A stretch of DNA of 64,000 nucleotides, taken from Ignavibacteria bacterium. GTDB taxonomy: Bacteria; Bacteroidota; Ignavibacteria; Ignavibacteriales; SURF-24. A program made the translations under genes and the position numbers. The stretch spans positions 310,001-374,000 of the forward strand of contig JAAXKQ010000001.1 in the NCBI GenBank assembly GCA_025612245.1, read 5' to 3'. The notes under the pieces were generated by a model. That model saw only the letters and a list, made by a program, of their open reading frames with translations, was not told the DNA's origin and searched no databases. The stretch's first letter is position 1, and every line of letters begins with the position of its first letter. Below, piece by piece: positions 18,559 through 28,147 of the stretch.

Positions 18559-19302
18559 TCAATTGCCGTCGGGCAGCCACTCGGTTTCAATGAAGCACAA
18601 GTCCAGGTCCCCGTCCGAAATCTTGTGCCTGAAAGTCAGCCTGCCGGCATCCTTTGTTTCAGAGGCTGAGGAGTCAATTACCCTGCCGTACATGGTTTCC
18701 TTCTTATAAACCACTTTAATGCGCCTCAGCGTGTAGTTATTAAACGTTTCCTGCGGCAGAGCTTCAAGTGCCCATTCAATGTATTTTATGTTATTTACGT
18801 GAGCATTTGTATCGATGTCGCTTTGCCTTACCTTGAAAGAGGCTTTATAGGTTATCTCTCCTGGCGCCTTCGGGTCCTCAATTTCAAGAGGTTTCGAATT
18901 TGCAGGACTGATCTGGTAACTGTCGTAGACCTCCTGAGGTATTGTAGAGGGCCTGCGGGAATTCATGTCCACAAAAAACCACATTGAGCCTCCTTTTACA
19001 AGATGCTCGTCTTTTGAGGAGTAGATGTCGAATGACCTGAAGGCATAGAATTTTGCAAATGCCATAGGGCAGGTTACAACCCTTATAGTGTCCTTAAATT
19101 TCGGGTAATCCAGAATTTCGATATCCCATTTATAAAGAACCCAGGCCACCCTGTTCTTTGTATAATAATCGAGCCCCACGCTGGCTTCCTCGCTCTGAAG
19201 GATTGCAATATCCTCAAAATAGCGCATAAGGCTCGTTATGAGCGCCCTTTTCTTCAGGTCGGAGTCGTAGTAATGAATAAAGTAATTTCTTTCGTACTGC
19301 AT
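18559..19302 (-). CDS. Acyl-ACP thioesterase
   Basis: The protein has 247 residues with a double hotdog fold. The N-terminal half (YERNYFIHYYDSDLKKRA...) and the C-terminal half, with VRQSDIDTNAHVNNIKYIEW, match bacterial FatA/FatB-like acyl-ACP thioesterases that release fatty acids from acyl carrier protein. I chose the ATG at MQYERN: the 20 extra upstream codons are phenylalanine- and asparagine-rich, unlike the family. It acts in the cytoplasm in fatty acid metabolism. Confidence 0.85.
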   Translation of the reverse strand: MQYERNYFIHYYDSDLKKRALITSLMRYFEDIAILQSEEASVGLDYYTKNRVAWVLYKWDIEILDYPKFKDTIRVVTCPMAFAKFYAFRSFDIYSSKDEHLVKGGSMWFFVDMNSRRPSTIPQEVYDSYQISPANSKPLEIEDPKAPGEITYKASFKVRQSDIDTNAHVNNIKYIEWALEALPQETFNNYTLRRIKVVYKKETMYGRVIDSSASETKDAGRLTFRHKISDGDLDLCFIETEWLPDGN

Positions 19303-19448
19303 ATAGTTAAAGTTAAAATGAATTTTGAATTGAAAAGTAAAAAGTAAATTCCAAAAAGGCAAAACAATTAAGGGTTCAGAAGCCGTTTAATATCTTTCAA
19401 GAAAGCGGCATTTTATCTGCAGGCGGGCTAACGGGAAGAAAAGCGAAA

Positions 19449-19481
19449 GCCCCGAAGCTTCATTTTTGAAGCTTCCGGGGC
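19449..19481 (-). terminator. Terminator of the Hc1 gene
   Basis: GCCCCGAAGCTTCA and TGAAGCTTCCGGGGC form a 14-bp stem with one bulged base and a short loop. On the minus strand it is followed by CTTTCGCTTTTCTT, and it lies about 37 bases past the Hc1 stop. Confidence 0.75.
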
Positions 19482-19518
19482 CTGTAGTTTTATTTTTCAG
19501 AAAATCAAATTTTTAAGC

Positions 19519-19716
19519 CTAGGCTTCTGCTCCGCCCTTTCTCTCGGCCTTAATTTCCTGGATTTGGTTACGCATTTCCTGAGCTAACTTCTTAAGCTCG
19601 CTAAGACTCTTACGCAGACGTGTTCCTGCAGCAGCTTGCCCTTTTTCAGTAAATTTATTGACGTCTGTTTCAAGACCCTGGACAAATTTTAATAATTCAT
19701 TATACTTGTCTTTCAT
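19519..19716 (-). CDS. Histone H1/Hc1-like nucleoid protein
   Basis: The protein has 65 residues, is lysine-rich and helical. The core FTEKGQAAAGTRLRKSLSELKKLAQEMR matches the short Hc1-type histone-like proteins common in Bacteroidota and Chlamydiae. It should bind and compact DNA. The start ATG is preceded by TAAGGAGGATCTC, one of the best ribosome binding sites in the window, which fits high expression. It has its own terminator. Confidence 0.85.
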   Translation of the reverse strand: MKDKYNELLKFVQGLETDVNKFTEKGQAAAGTRLRKSLSELKKLAQEMRNQIQEIKAERKGGAEA

Positions 19717-19762
19717 GAGATCCTCCTTAAGTTATTAACAAGATAAATAAAAGTTAATTAGA

Positions 19763-21799
19763 TTATTTTATATGTTCCAGTACAATTTCCGCAATATCTT
19801 TTACATTAACTTCATCTGTCTTATCGAATGTTTTAACGCCGTCGCTCAGCATTGTCATACAGAACGGGCATGCTGCGGCTATAGTTTGAGCGCCGGTTTC
19901 AAGGGCTTCGCGCGTACGTTCGACGTTAACCCTGGTACCTTCGGTTTCTTCCAGAAACATACGGCCACCGCCTGCTCCGCAACAGAATCCCCTGTCGCGC
20001 TTTCTCTGCATTTCGATTAGTTCAGTTCCGCCAAGTTTTTTTATGTCTTCACGCGGAGAATCATAAATCCCGTTGTATCTTCCCAGATAGCAGGAATCAT
20101 GATATGTCAGTTTCTCAGCGGGAGCATCGTCTTTAAGCTGAAGTTTTCCATCTTCAAGCATCTGATGAATCAGCTCGGTATGATGAATAACTTCAAAATT
20201 ACCGCCGAACTGAGGATACTCTTTTTTGATAAAATTGTAGCAATGAGGACAAGCAGTTACAATTTTCTTAACGCCGTAGGAGTTAAGAGTCTGAATGTTC
20301 TCCTGCATAAGCATCTGTGCCAGGTATTCATTGCCCAGGCGTCTGGCAACATCGCCATTGCATTTTTCCTCAATTCCAAGAATTCTAAAGTCAATATTAG
20401 CTTTTTGCATCAAATTTGCAAATGCTTTTGTAACTTTTTGACTTCTTGCGTCGAAAGAGCCGGCGCAGCCGACCCAGAAAAGCAGCTCTGAATTGGGGTC
20501 TTCTGCCATGGTCTTAATGTTCATTCCTTCAGCCCAGTTAGCCCTGTCCTGCGAGTTAAAGGCCCAGGGGGTAAAGTTTGTTTCCATGTTCCTGAATACG
20601 GGGTTAAGTTCAGCCGGAAAGTCCGATTCAGTAAGAACAAGGTTGCGCCTCATATCTACAATCGAATCCACGTGTTCAATTGTTACGGGGCATTCCTGCA
20701 TGCAGGCCATACATGTCGTACAATCCCACAGCTCGGCAGGATCTATATAGTCGTGTATGAGGTGCTTATCGAGCACTTCCTGATTGTGTGCCTGAACTTC
20801 CTGAGGAAGCTCAGTGCCATTTGACTTAGCCATTGCGACTAAAACCGGAGCTTTCTCCATGGTTCTATGGCGTATATCGACGATAATTTTTCTTGGGGAA
20901 AGGATTTTGCCCGTATTTGCAGCCGGGCAGGCTGCCGTACACCTGCCGCATTCTGTACATGTAAAGCCGTCAAACATCTGTTTCCAGCTCAGGTGCTCAA
21001 CGTCGGCAGCACCAAAGACCTCGGCATTCTCATCCTCAAGGTCAAGTGGCTTCAGAACCGGCTTATTATAGCCCAGCTTGGAAAAATATACGTTCGGAAT
21101 TGAAGTCAGAACGTGCAGGTGCTTTGAATATGGAAGGAAGTTCAGAAATCCCAGTATAAATACAATGTGTATCCACCAGAATATTTCATAGCTTACCACG
21201 GCACCATCTGAGCCTCCGGTAAAGAAGACCGGGCTTAATGCCGATGCAATTGGCCTGAACTCATAGGGCTTAATTAAAAAGTTGTTTTTAGCTATGGAAG
21301 CCAGGTTCATGCCGTACATTGAAACGACAATTACCAGTATCATAAGAAGAACCGTTGCGGCATCCATTTTCCCCTTTTTTCCCACCTCCAGGCGCGGCAC
21401 GTGGACAATAAATCTGCGGTATAAGGCAGAAAGGACTGCAACAATTACCAGAACGCCAAAGATGTCCTGTACAAAAGTAATCAGGCTGTAAAAATATCCT
21501 AAAAATGAAAAGTCGAAAGGAGTGTAAAAGCCCTGAATTATGCTTTCCAGAACTGCAAACAGAAAGAGTACAAAACCCCAGAATATCATTGAATGAATGG
21601 GGCCTGCAACAGGATCGCGCAGGATTTTTGACTGAAATAGCGCAATTTTCAGCACGTTTTTAATTCGTGCCGGAACGTCTTGAAATCTGTCTTCTTTTTT
21701 CCCTAATTTAAGGTAACCGATAAGTCTCCTCACATTATACCCGAAAAACGAAAAAGCAGCCAGAATAACGATAACAAAGATAATGTTTTTGATTCCCAT
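19763..21799 (-). CDS. Membrane-fused HdrD/GlpC-like iron-sulfur oxidoreductase
   Basis: The protein has 678 residues. The N-terminal third has about five membrane segments resembling a NarI/HdrE cytochrome b-type domain. Two 4Fe-4S motifs follow (CTECGRCTAACP and CTTCMACMQECP). The C-terminal part holds two CCG domains, with HDSCYLGRYNG and FCCGAGGGRMF typical of the heterodisulfide reductase D family. It probably passes electrons between a soluble donor and membrane quinone; electron transfer flavoprotein or a dithiol/disulfide pair is the usual partner. No etfAB is in this window. The physiological donor cannot be told from sequence. Confidence 0.85.
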   Translation of the reverse strand: MGIKNIIFVIVILAAFSFFGYNVRRLIGYLKLGKKEDRFQDVPARIKNVLKIALFQSKILRDPVAGPIHSMIFWGFVLFLFAVLESIIQGFYTPFDFSFLGYFYSLITFVQDIFGVLVIVAVLSALYRRFIVHVPRLEVGKKGKMDAATVLLMILVIVVSMYGMNLASIAKNNFLIKPYEFRPIASALSPVFFTGGSDGAVVSYEIFWWIHIVFILGFLNFLPYSKHLHVLTSIPNVYFSKLGYNKPVLKPLDLEDENAEVFGAADVEHLSWKQMFDGFTCTECGRCTAACPAANTGKILSPRKIIVDIRHRTMEKAPVLVAMAKSNGTELPQEVQAHNQEVLDKHLIHDYIDPAELWDCTTCMACMQECPVTIEHVDSIVDMRRNLVLTESDFPAELNPVFRNMETNFTPWAFNSQDRANWAEGMNIKTMAEDPNSELLFWVGCAGSFDARSQKVTKAFANLMQKANIDFRILGIEEKCNGDVARRLGNEYLAQMLMQENIQTLNSYGVKKIVTACPHCYNFIKKEYPQFGGNFEVIHHTELIHQMLEDGKLQLKDDAPAEKLTYHDSCYLGRYNGIYDSPREDIKKLGGTELIEMQRKRDRGFCCGAGGGRMFLEETEGTRVNVERTREALETGAQTIAAACPFCMTMLSDGVKTFDKTDEVNVKDIAEIVLEHIK

Positions 21800-21962
21800 G
21801 AGCGAAAGACCAATCCCCTGAAATAGATTTACAAATATGTGTTAATTTAAAGAATTTGCCAACCAAACGCCCAACTGTCAAATATATAGCTAAATAATCA
21901 ATTCCAAAGCCGGGGTGAAACGGCATTCTTCCCCGGAGCTGGAATTTCTTTTCAGAAAACTC

Positions 21963-22538
21963 TTATAAAGGCAGCTTCGAATATTTCTTTGAAATAGCAA
22001 AATAAATGCTTGCTGCGGCCGATATTTTAATTATATCCCAAACCGAGAAAATTATGGCCCCTACAAAGAAAGCGTCGCCGAAACTCCTGTGGAAAAGAAG
22101 GCTGAGATATGAAGCGCCGGTTAAGATAATTGCCAGTGAAGCAAGTGCCATTGCAAGCCAGGTTATAACAATGCTTCTTCTTTTTTCAAGTATCAGGCCC
22201 GAAACGTAGGCACCCAGCGGGAAAGCCAGCAGGTATCCGCCTGTAGGACCATAGAGACTCGCCGTGCTGCTGAAGCCGGCAAAAACCGGAAGGCCGATCG
22301 AACCAAGGAAAAGATAAATTATCTGGCTGTATGCTCCGTTCTTTCTTCCAAGAAAAGCTCCGGCCAGTATAACCAGCATAGTCTGAAGTGTAAACGGAAC
22401 CGGCTGAACAGGGACTTCCACCTGCGCTGCCAGGAAGGTCATCATAGTAAAGCTCAGGACCCAGAAAATTTCCGAAGAAAATACTCTGCTTGCTGATCCC
22501 AGAAATATATTACTTTTTACGCTCTCATTTACCGACAT
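21963..22538 (-). CDS. bioY: Biotin transporter BioY
   Basis: The protein has 191 residues and about six membrane segments. The family signature is clear: AAQVEVPVQPVPFTLQTM near the N-terminus, then GLPVFAGFS and GPTGGYLLAFPLGAY. BioY is the substrate-binding S component of an ECF-type biotin importer and can act alone. No ECF module is adjacent. The ATG follows CTGAGGTAAAA. It begins 12 bases past the stop of the alpha/beta hydrolase gene, so the two are probably co-transcribed. Confidence 0.93.
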   Translation of the reverse strand: MSVNESVKSNIFLGSASRVFSSEIFWVLSFTMMTFLAAQVEVPVQPVPFTLQTMLVILAGAFLGRKNGAYSQIIYLFLGSIGLPVFAGFSSTASLYGPTGGYLLAFPLGAYVSGLILEKRRSIVITWLAMALASLAIILTGASYLSLLFHRSFGDAFFVGAIIFSVWDIIKISAAASIYFAISKKYSKLPL

Positions 22539-22550
22539 TTTTACCTCAGT

Positions 22551-23387
22551 TTAGTTTACATTTTTAATTATAAAATCGTACGTTTTTTTTAACAGCCTTT
22601 CAAATTTTTCATTGCTGCCCTCAAAGGGATGTTTTATGTCAAAAGTATGCCCCGTGGCATACAGCTTGAAAAACTCAGTCCTGCTCTTATCCGACCATCC
22701 GAAGAGCTCTTCCCCCTCCCTGATTGGAACTGCCAGATCCTGTTCGCCGTGCGCAATAAGAAGAGGTCTGTTTAATGTTTCCACCGCTTTTTTTATGTTC
22801 AAAAGATCGCCTGAATTCCGCTCCAGGTCCTCTAGCAGTGCTGCATTAAGCCTCATTATCTGTCCGGTACGCTGGTTTTTAACTTCCATAAAACCTTTCT
22901 TTAGCCATTCCTTTTTTTGCCTTTCCGAATAACGGTTCAGCCTCGAAACCGATGCCCAGAGTGCAACAGCCTTTACGGAAGCTTTACGTGAAGCTGCAAG
23001 GAGTGAAATTGCCCCTCCCCGGCTATGACCCAGAACTACGAGCCTGGAAGATTCAACGGCTCCAAAATATCCGTTTCCGTATGCATCAATTACCGTGGAG
23101 AGTTCAGAGACTTCGCGGGAATAGGTGTTACTGGCAAACTTATCCATCTCGGTAAATTCCAGGGGATTTTCCCCTATTCCATTGTGCGAAAAATTAAAGG
23201 TAAGAACACACATTCCCTTTTCAGCAAAGTACCTGGCAAGATAAGGCCCGAAACCCCAATCCTTAAATCCCTTAAAGCCGTGTACAAAAATGATACAGGC
23301 TTTAGAACCGATATTTTCCAGGCCGTAGCCGCTCAGGATTATCTTATCATCCGGACCGGCTGCAAGTGAAAAATCTTTAATAATCAT
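22551..23387 (-). CDS. Alpha/beta hydrolase
   Basis: The protein has 278 residues and no signal peptide. The oxyanion region is FVHGFKGFKDWG, the nucleophile elbow is GHSRGG, an Asp lies in HGEQDLAVP and the catalytic His in ATGHTF. Overall it resembles dienelactone hydrolase/esterase-like serine hydrolases of Bacteroidota. The natural substrate is unknown. It is the first gene of a probable two-gene operon with bioY; a link to biotin ester release is possible but is only suggested by position. Confidence 0.85.
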   Translation of the reverse strand: MIIKDFSLAAGPDDKIILSGYGLENIGSKACIIFVHGFKGFKDWGFGPYLARYFAEKGMCVLTFNFSHNGIGENPLEFTEMDKFASNTYSREVSELSTVIDAYGNGYFGAVESSRLVVLGHSRGGAISLLAASRKASVKAVALWASVSRLNRYSERQKKEWLKKGFMEVKNQRTGQIMRLNAALLEDLERNSGDLLNIKKAVETLNRPLLIAHGEQDLAVPIREGEELFGWSDKSRTEFFKLYATGHTFDIKHPFEGSNEKFERLLKKTYDFIIKNVN

Positions 23388-23569
23388 ATGTAAATATGAA
23401 GATAATGGAGTGAAAAATCAAGAAAACAAGAAGAATTATAAATTTCCCCACGCCTTAACCCTTCTTGCTTTCTACCATGCTAATGCTCTTGAAAAAGCAT
23501 GATGAATATAATAATATAAATATTGTAGGCACACTTTTGAAGATACTTTACTAAAGTAAGGAGGAATAT

Positions 23570-24025
23570 ATGTTCAGGATACGGTTTTTGGCAGCCTTGT
23601 TGCTGACATTTATCCTTTCACAGGCAACATTTGCCGGCAACGGCGAATCGGCAATGGTTCAGAATAAGATCAAACAATACTTTAACAACATGTCCGTGAA
23701 AGTCAAAGAAGCCTCTTCTGCGGAAGAAAAACGTGACATCATGAATAAATCATTTGAGAAGTTTAATGAGGCAATGACCAGAATTATTAATATGCGGGGC
23801 ATTCCGTCCTCTGATCAAAAGGCATTAAACGCACTGAAGAGTTCTGTTACCGATAAATTCAACGAGTTAAACGGACTCACGGGATATACGGCAGTCCAGG
23901 ATAAAGATCTGAATAACTTTGCCGACTACGTGAAACAGGATATGGAGCAGGCTGACCAGTGGGTGACGATAAGCGTTACGACGTTACTTTTAGTTGTAAT
24001 TCTTGTTTTGCTTTTGGTAAGATGA
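23570..24025 (+). CDS. Exported helical protein with C-terminal membrane anchor
   Basis: The protein has 151 residues: a signal peptide (about 1-22, ending TFAG), a helical periplasmic segment of about 100 residues, and a C-terminal membrane segment (about 130-150, ending LLLVR). No family was recognised. The ATG follows AAGGAGGAATAT. A short perfect dyad (TACTTTA/TAAAGTA) overlaps the region just before the ribosome binding site, at 23544-23558. A terminator separates it from the clostripain-like gene. Confidence 0.65.
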   Translation: MFRIRFLAALLLTFILSQATFAGNGESAMVQNKIKQYFNNMSVKVKEASSAEEKRDIMNKSFEKFNEAMTRIINMRGIPSSDQKALNALKSSVTDKFNELNGLTGYTAVQDKDLNNFADYVKQDMEQADQWVTISVTTLLLVVILVLLLVR

Positions 24026-24040
24026 CAAAGCAAACTGTTA

Positions 24041-24082
24041 AGGTCCGGGAAAGCTCTCAGAGATTCCCGGACTTAAAGTTTT
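24041..24082 (+). terminator. Terminator after the exported helical protein
   Basis: GTCCGGGAA and TTCCCGGAC form a perfect 9-bp stem with a 12-base loop, followed by TTAAAGTTTT. Confidence 0.7.
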
Positions 24083-24101
24083 ATCAAGGGAGTCATGAAT
24101 A

Positions 24102-25193
24102 ATGGGGAAATTTGTTTTTTATTTTTTAATGCTTTTCTTTAGCCTTTATTTCTTTGCGTGCCGCAATGTTTCGAGAGTTGAAGAAGAGCAAGTCCAGGCA
24201 GACAGCATAAAGTACAGGATCGTCTATTACATTCATGGCGACGGGAGTTACCTCTACCACGACGAGGAAGGTAACGACATACAGGCAGACGAAAGGATGG
24301 TAAGCCAGGCAATTTCCGTAGCCGAGGAATTGCCGAATTCCGAGGTATTCATCTTTCACCAGAAGCCGAAAAAGCACTTCCTTTTCTTCTTCCCGTTAAA
24401 AGACGGGGAATTTTATTACTACAGGAACGGGCAGTTAATTGAAAATGTCACCTACAAGAGCAATCCTTCGCTGCTTAATCTGGACATTGAGGCGGCATTT
24501 TTCCGTGAATACGCGGCTTACGTACCGGATTTACCCGGCAGGGCGGTAAAAAACTTCTTTCTTTTCTACGGGCATGAGATACCTGAAAGCGACGGAAGAG
24601 GCTATAACTCATCCTGTCCTGAGAAACCCTTCAGCATTGAAAACCTGTCAAAATCGCTTGCTCTTTTTAGGAGCATGTCGCAGATGGGAGGTTCAAAATT
24701 CGATTTTCTGCTTCTTTCAACCTGCTATAACGGCACGCCAATGGTCATCTCGGAACTTGCCCCAAATGCGAGCTATATTATGGCCTCGCCTGAATACCTG
24801 CATCTTTCCTATATCAGCAGCGAGTACCTGAAAAAACTTCCTGAAATCGACAAGTCGGGCGATCTGCACGCATACCTGAAAAACTTTGCCGAAAGCGCTT
24901 TCTCAAGCCTCAAAAGCTATACGCGGACAATGATTACAATTACGCTTTACGACCTTGAAAAGGTAAAAGGATTCCTGGATAATTTTGACTTTGCGAAGGC
25001 TACAGGAGGCGACCGGGAAATACGGGATGAAACCGGCTCACTCCGCGATAACACAGGATGCATCGACTGCTCGACGGAGATGAATTTCAACACAAAGGCA
25101 GCTATGCAGGGAGTAGATCTTTTTTATAGTCCCCCGCAATTTGGTAAGTACAAGGGCAAGCTTACACATTCAGGCTGGGGCTGCCCGAAATAA
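24102..25193 (+). CDS. Clostripain-like (C11) cysteine peptidase lipoprotein
   Basis: The protein has 363 residues. The N-terminal hydrophobic segment ends in a Cys (YFFAC) that is a plausible lipobox. The body resembles clostripain/C11 caspase-fold peptidases: a strand-leading IVYYIHGDG start, a His in FFLFYGHE, and a Cys in FDFLLLSTCYNGT, in the order of the His-Cys dyad of the family. The usual motif is FDACLM-like, so this is a diverged member and activity is not certain. It would act in the periplasm or at the surface. It precedes a bidirectional terminator. Confidence 0.7.
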   Translation: MGKFVFYFLMLFFSLYFFACRNVSRVEEEQVQADSIKYRIVYYIHGDGSYLYHDEEGNDIQADERMVSQAISVAEELPNSEVFIFHQKPKKHFLFFFPLKDGEFYYYRNGQLIENVTYKSNPSLLNLDIEAAFFREYAAYVPDLPGRAVKNFFLFYGHEIPESDGRGYNSSCPEKPFSIENLSKSLALFRSMSQMGGSKFDFLLLSTCYNGTPMVISELAPNASYIMASPEYLHLSYISSEYLKKLPEIDKSGDLHAYLKNFAESAFSSLKSYTRTMITITLYDLEKVKGFLDNFDFAKATGGDREIRDETGSLRDNTGCIDCSTEMNFNTKAAMQGVDLFYSPPQFGKYKGKLTHSGWGCPK

Positions 25194-25210
25194 AAAGGAA
25201 TTGAATAAAT

Positions 25211-25244
25211 AAAAAAAGCGGGATAATGCCGATCCCGCTTTTTT
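25211..25244. terminator. Bidirectional terminator
   Basis: AAAAAAAGCGGGAT and ATCCCGCTTTTTT form a perfect stem with a 7-base loop and A/T tracts on both sides. It lies between the convergent clostripain-like and M16 genes. Confidence 0.85.
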
Positions 25245-25266
25245 CCCAAAAGGAAAATATCTCTGG

Positions 25267-26775
25267 CTATTTGAACAGCTCTTCAACCCCGATAATTTTA
25301 ATGTTTCCTGCCGGTATATCCAGCTTATAATCCTGTATCTCTTTATCCTCCTCATAGACTTTGTCTGCCTTTGGAGTAGAATAGGTAATCGGTGAGGTAG
25401 TGTTGTTTTCAAGCGCACTCTTGAAGCTTTCGGCATCCTTTGTAATTATTGCAATCTTCATATTTCCGTAATTAAGGTATTTTTTAATTGCATTGTTGAC
25501 GTCTTCAAGTGAAAGCTGATCCATCATCTTCCTGAAGGTCTCCAAGTGGCTGTTTTGCAGTCCGTAGAATTTATCGTCAAGCGCGTAGCCAAGTCTCATT
25601 TCAGTCTCGGGGGCGTAGTGCAGCACATAGTTTTTCAGGAACTTGCGCGTAAGTTCGAACTCTTCACGCGTGAGTCCGTTGTCTATGAAGTTTTTAATTT
25701 CACGCAGGGCAGACCTTAGAACAAAATGCCTGGTCTCATTCGGTACGGGACGTATCCAGACCTCGAAGATCTGCTGACGGCGGGCCACGTTTACAGGCGG
25801 CATCTGAAGCTGTCCGCCGTTGGGGAAGTTTTCAATGTAGCTGTAGTCGCCGTAGTTCAATCCCCTGGCCTCTCTGATTACCTGGTAGAGGTGCGAGCTT
25901 GAATTTCTGTGTTCGCCAAGCCATGAGTTAGCAACGGCAAGAGCGTACCAGTCTTTCTCTCCCCTCTTAAGGTTAATCGGGAATCCGAATGATATTGCCG
26001 TTGCCTGGGCATCCTTGTTTATCATTTTAACATTTAAGCCCTTTATCGGCTCATAATTAATGTCGGGGAAGTTCTGCCTTGTGCCTTCGGGCAGCGCGGA
26101 CAAATCTTTTTGGAGCCTCTCGGCTAGTTTTTTCGAATATCCGCCCGCAATTCCCAGAACAAAATTATTCCTGTTATAGTACGTCTGGTAGAAGTTTCTC
26201 ACGTCATCAAGCGTAATGTTCCTGACACCGCTTATGGTACCCTGTTCACTGTGTCCGTACGGGGTATTTTCAAATATAAAATCATAAAGCACGGTCTTAC
26301 CGAGATCCTCGTCGCTCGAATACTTCAGCGTGGTGGTAAGATAATTCAGTGTTTCATCTTTTATTCTGTCGAAATCCTGCTCGCTGAACTTCGGGCGAAT
26401 TATACCGTCGAGGAAAAGCGGGTAATAGACCTCAAGGTTATCTTTATGCACCCTGCCCGAATAAACCGTCATTTCAACCGAGGCGGAGGCGCTGTAGCCT
26501 GAGGCCAGCGGGAAGAGCTTTTCGAGAATTTCCTCATAGCTGTTATGTAAAGTAGCGCCTTCGGAAATAAGGCGTGCCGTAATGTATGCAAGGCCTTCTT
26601 TGCCTTTGGGGTCGTATTCTGAGCCGGCATTAAACCATATCTTAAATGAAACGGTCGGATCATTTTTAACCGGCAACAATACGAGGTTCTCTTTCATAGG
26701 GGTCCCATTTTTTGTTTTTGCCGACAAAGTTATACTAAAGATAATTAAAACGCACAGTATGATATATCTGGTCAT
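25267..26775 (-). CDS. M16-family peptidase subunit lacking the zinc motif
   Basis: The protein has 502 residues. A signal peptide (about 1-18) is followed by two M16 domains. Where catalytic members have HxxEH, this protein reads GLAYITARLISEGA, so the inverzincin site is absent. It keeps the glycine-rich second-domain pattern and the R...Y region (VIREARGLNYGDYSY). It is therefore the non-catalytic partner of the M16 gene immediately upstream; stop and start overlap (TAATG). The pair should act in the periplasm, like bacterial M16B heterodimers. Confidence 0.85.
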   Translation of the reverse strand: MTRYIILCVLIIFSITLSAKTKNGTPMKENLVLLPVKNDPTVSFKIWFNAGSEYDPKGKEGLAYITARLISEGATLHNSYEEILEKLFPLASGYSASASVEMTVYSGRVHKDNLEVYYPLFLDGIIRPKFSEQDFDRIKDETLNYLTTTLKYSSDEDLGKTVLYDFIFENTPYGHSEQGTISGVRNITLDDVRNFYQTYYNRNNFVLGIAGGYSKKLAERLQKDLSALPEGTRQNFPDINYEPIKGLNVKMINKDAQATAISFGFPINLKRGEKDWYALAVANSWLGEHRNSSSHLYQVIREARGLNYGDYSYIENFPNGGQLQMPPVNVARRQQIFEVWIRPVPNETRHFVLRSALREIKNFIDNGLTREEFELTRKFLKNYVLHYAPETEMRLGYALDDKFYGLQNSHLETFRKMMDQLSLEDVNNAIKKYLNYGNMKIAIITKDAESFKSALENNTTSPITYSTPKADKVYEEDKEIQDYKLDIPAGNIKIIGVEELFK

Positions 26776-28109
26776 TAGTTTTCTCCCCTGACTAATACAA
26801 CGTTTCGCTTTTCAGGCATGAAGTAATACTTTGCTGCCTGAAGGATATCCTCCGGAGTGACCTTATCAAGTCCCGAATAAAGCCTGTCAACGACGTCAAT
26901 TCCACCTGTAAGCGTTATAAACTGCGGCAGGAACCCGGCCACATTATCAGGAGTATCGAGGTGCATTAAGAATGAATATCTTTCCTTTTTCTTCAGGTCG
27001 TTAAGTTTTTTATTATCGACAAGAATGTTCTGGAAATTGCTCAAGGTTTTATAGATTTCGTTTTTCACGTATTCCACGTCCTTTGGATCCTTAACCATTG
27101 AATAGATATAGAGAAGCTTTGGATCGCGGCTGAAGCCAAAGTCAGCCTGAATAAACTGGACTTTCTGCTCCTTGAGGACAAGCTTTTTATAAATGTCGCT
27201 TGTTTCGCCAAAGGCAAGGTCACCAATCAAAACAGAGGAAAGTATATTCTTGTTGTTTACGTCAAAAGCATCCCCTTTGTAGGAAACGACCAAAAGAGGG
27301 AGCGTTTTTCCGGGATAGGAAACCACTGCCGAACGTTCCTGTGTCTGCGGGGGCTCGGGCGTAATCTGAGGAGAAACGTAACCCGGCTGCCAGGAGGAGT
27401 AATACTTCTTTATGAGTTTAAGCACGTTGTCTTTCTTAAAATCACCCACAACCAGTATCACAACGTTCTCCGGGCGGTAATAGCGCTTGAAGAAGCTGAT
27501 GCTGTAGTCATACATGTTCGGCATATCTTTAATATCCTGTTCAAAGCCTATAGTGGTATGCTTGTATGTATGTTTAAGGAATGCCATATCCTGAAGCTTC
27601 TCAAAGGCCACTTCCCAGGGGCTCGTCCTGCCCTTGCGGTATTCGCCGTAGACGGCGCCTGACTCGGTCTGGAATTCGCGCACGTCGTATTTCAGGTTCT
27701 GGAACCTGTCGGATTCCAGTTCAATAACCTTTTCGAGGTCATCGCTTGCAAAGTTCAGGTGAAAGACCGTAAGGTCGTCACTCGTATAGGCATTGGCATC
27801 AGCGCCCAGGCTCGTAATAAGTCCGTCGTAGACCGGTCCGGGATACTTATCCGTTCCCCTGAACATCATGTGTTCAAAGAAGTGGGCAAAACCGCTTTTC
27901 CCAGGTTCCCATTCATCCCTGCTGCCGGTTCTGACCACGGAATAATAGGAAACCAGCCCGGGGCTTTCCATGGGCACAAGAACAACGCTCAGCCCGTTAT
28001 CCAGTTTGGCTGTCGAATATTTATAAGGAAATATCTTCTCCGGTTTCGGACGAGCCATAGATACACCTGCAATTAATATTAAAATTCCGGTAAGAAAAGT
28101 CTTAAGCAT
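26775..28109 (-). CDS. M16-family zinc peptidase, catalytic subunit
   Basis: The protein has 444 residues with a signal peptide (about 1-19). The zinc-binding HFFEH is at about 76-80, inside GFAHFFEHMMFRG, with the third ligand Glu expected in the ESGAVYGE segment downstream. The C-terminal M16 domain follows. It is the active partner of the next gene, whose ATG overlaps its TAA. It probably degrades or processes peptides in the periplasm. Confidence 0.92.
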   Translation of the reverse strand: MLKTFLTGILILIAGVSMARPKPEKIFPYKYSTAKLDNGLSVVLVPMESPGLVSYYSVVRTGSRDEWEPGKSGFAHFFEHMMFRGTDKYPGPVYDGLITSLGADANAYTSDDLTVFHLNFASDDLEKVIELESDRFQNLKYDVREFQTESGAVYGEYRKGRTSPWEVAFEKLQDMAFLKHTYKHTTIGFEQDIKDMPNMYDYSISFFKRYYRPENVVILVVGDFKKDNVLKLIKKYYSSWQPGYVSPQITPEPPQTQERSAVVSYPGKTLPLLVVSYKGDAFDVNNKNILSSVLIGDLAFGETSDIYKKLVLKEQKVQFIQADFGFSRDPKLLYIYSMVKDPKDVEYVKNEIYKTLSNFQNILVDNKKLNDLKKKERYSFLMHLDTPDNVAGFLPQFITLTGGIDVVDRLYSGLDKVTPEDILQAAKYYFMPEKRNVVLVRGEN

Positions 28110-28147
28110 TTTTTATCTCCGCGTGGCTAAGGAAGACACATATAAAA

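Noticed and set aside
21907-21937. CCGGGG/CCCCGG hairpin after bioY
   Set aside because: The stem is short and there is no T tract on the minus strand, so a terminator call is not supported.
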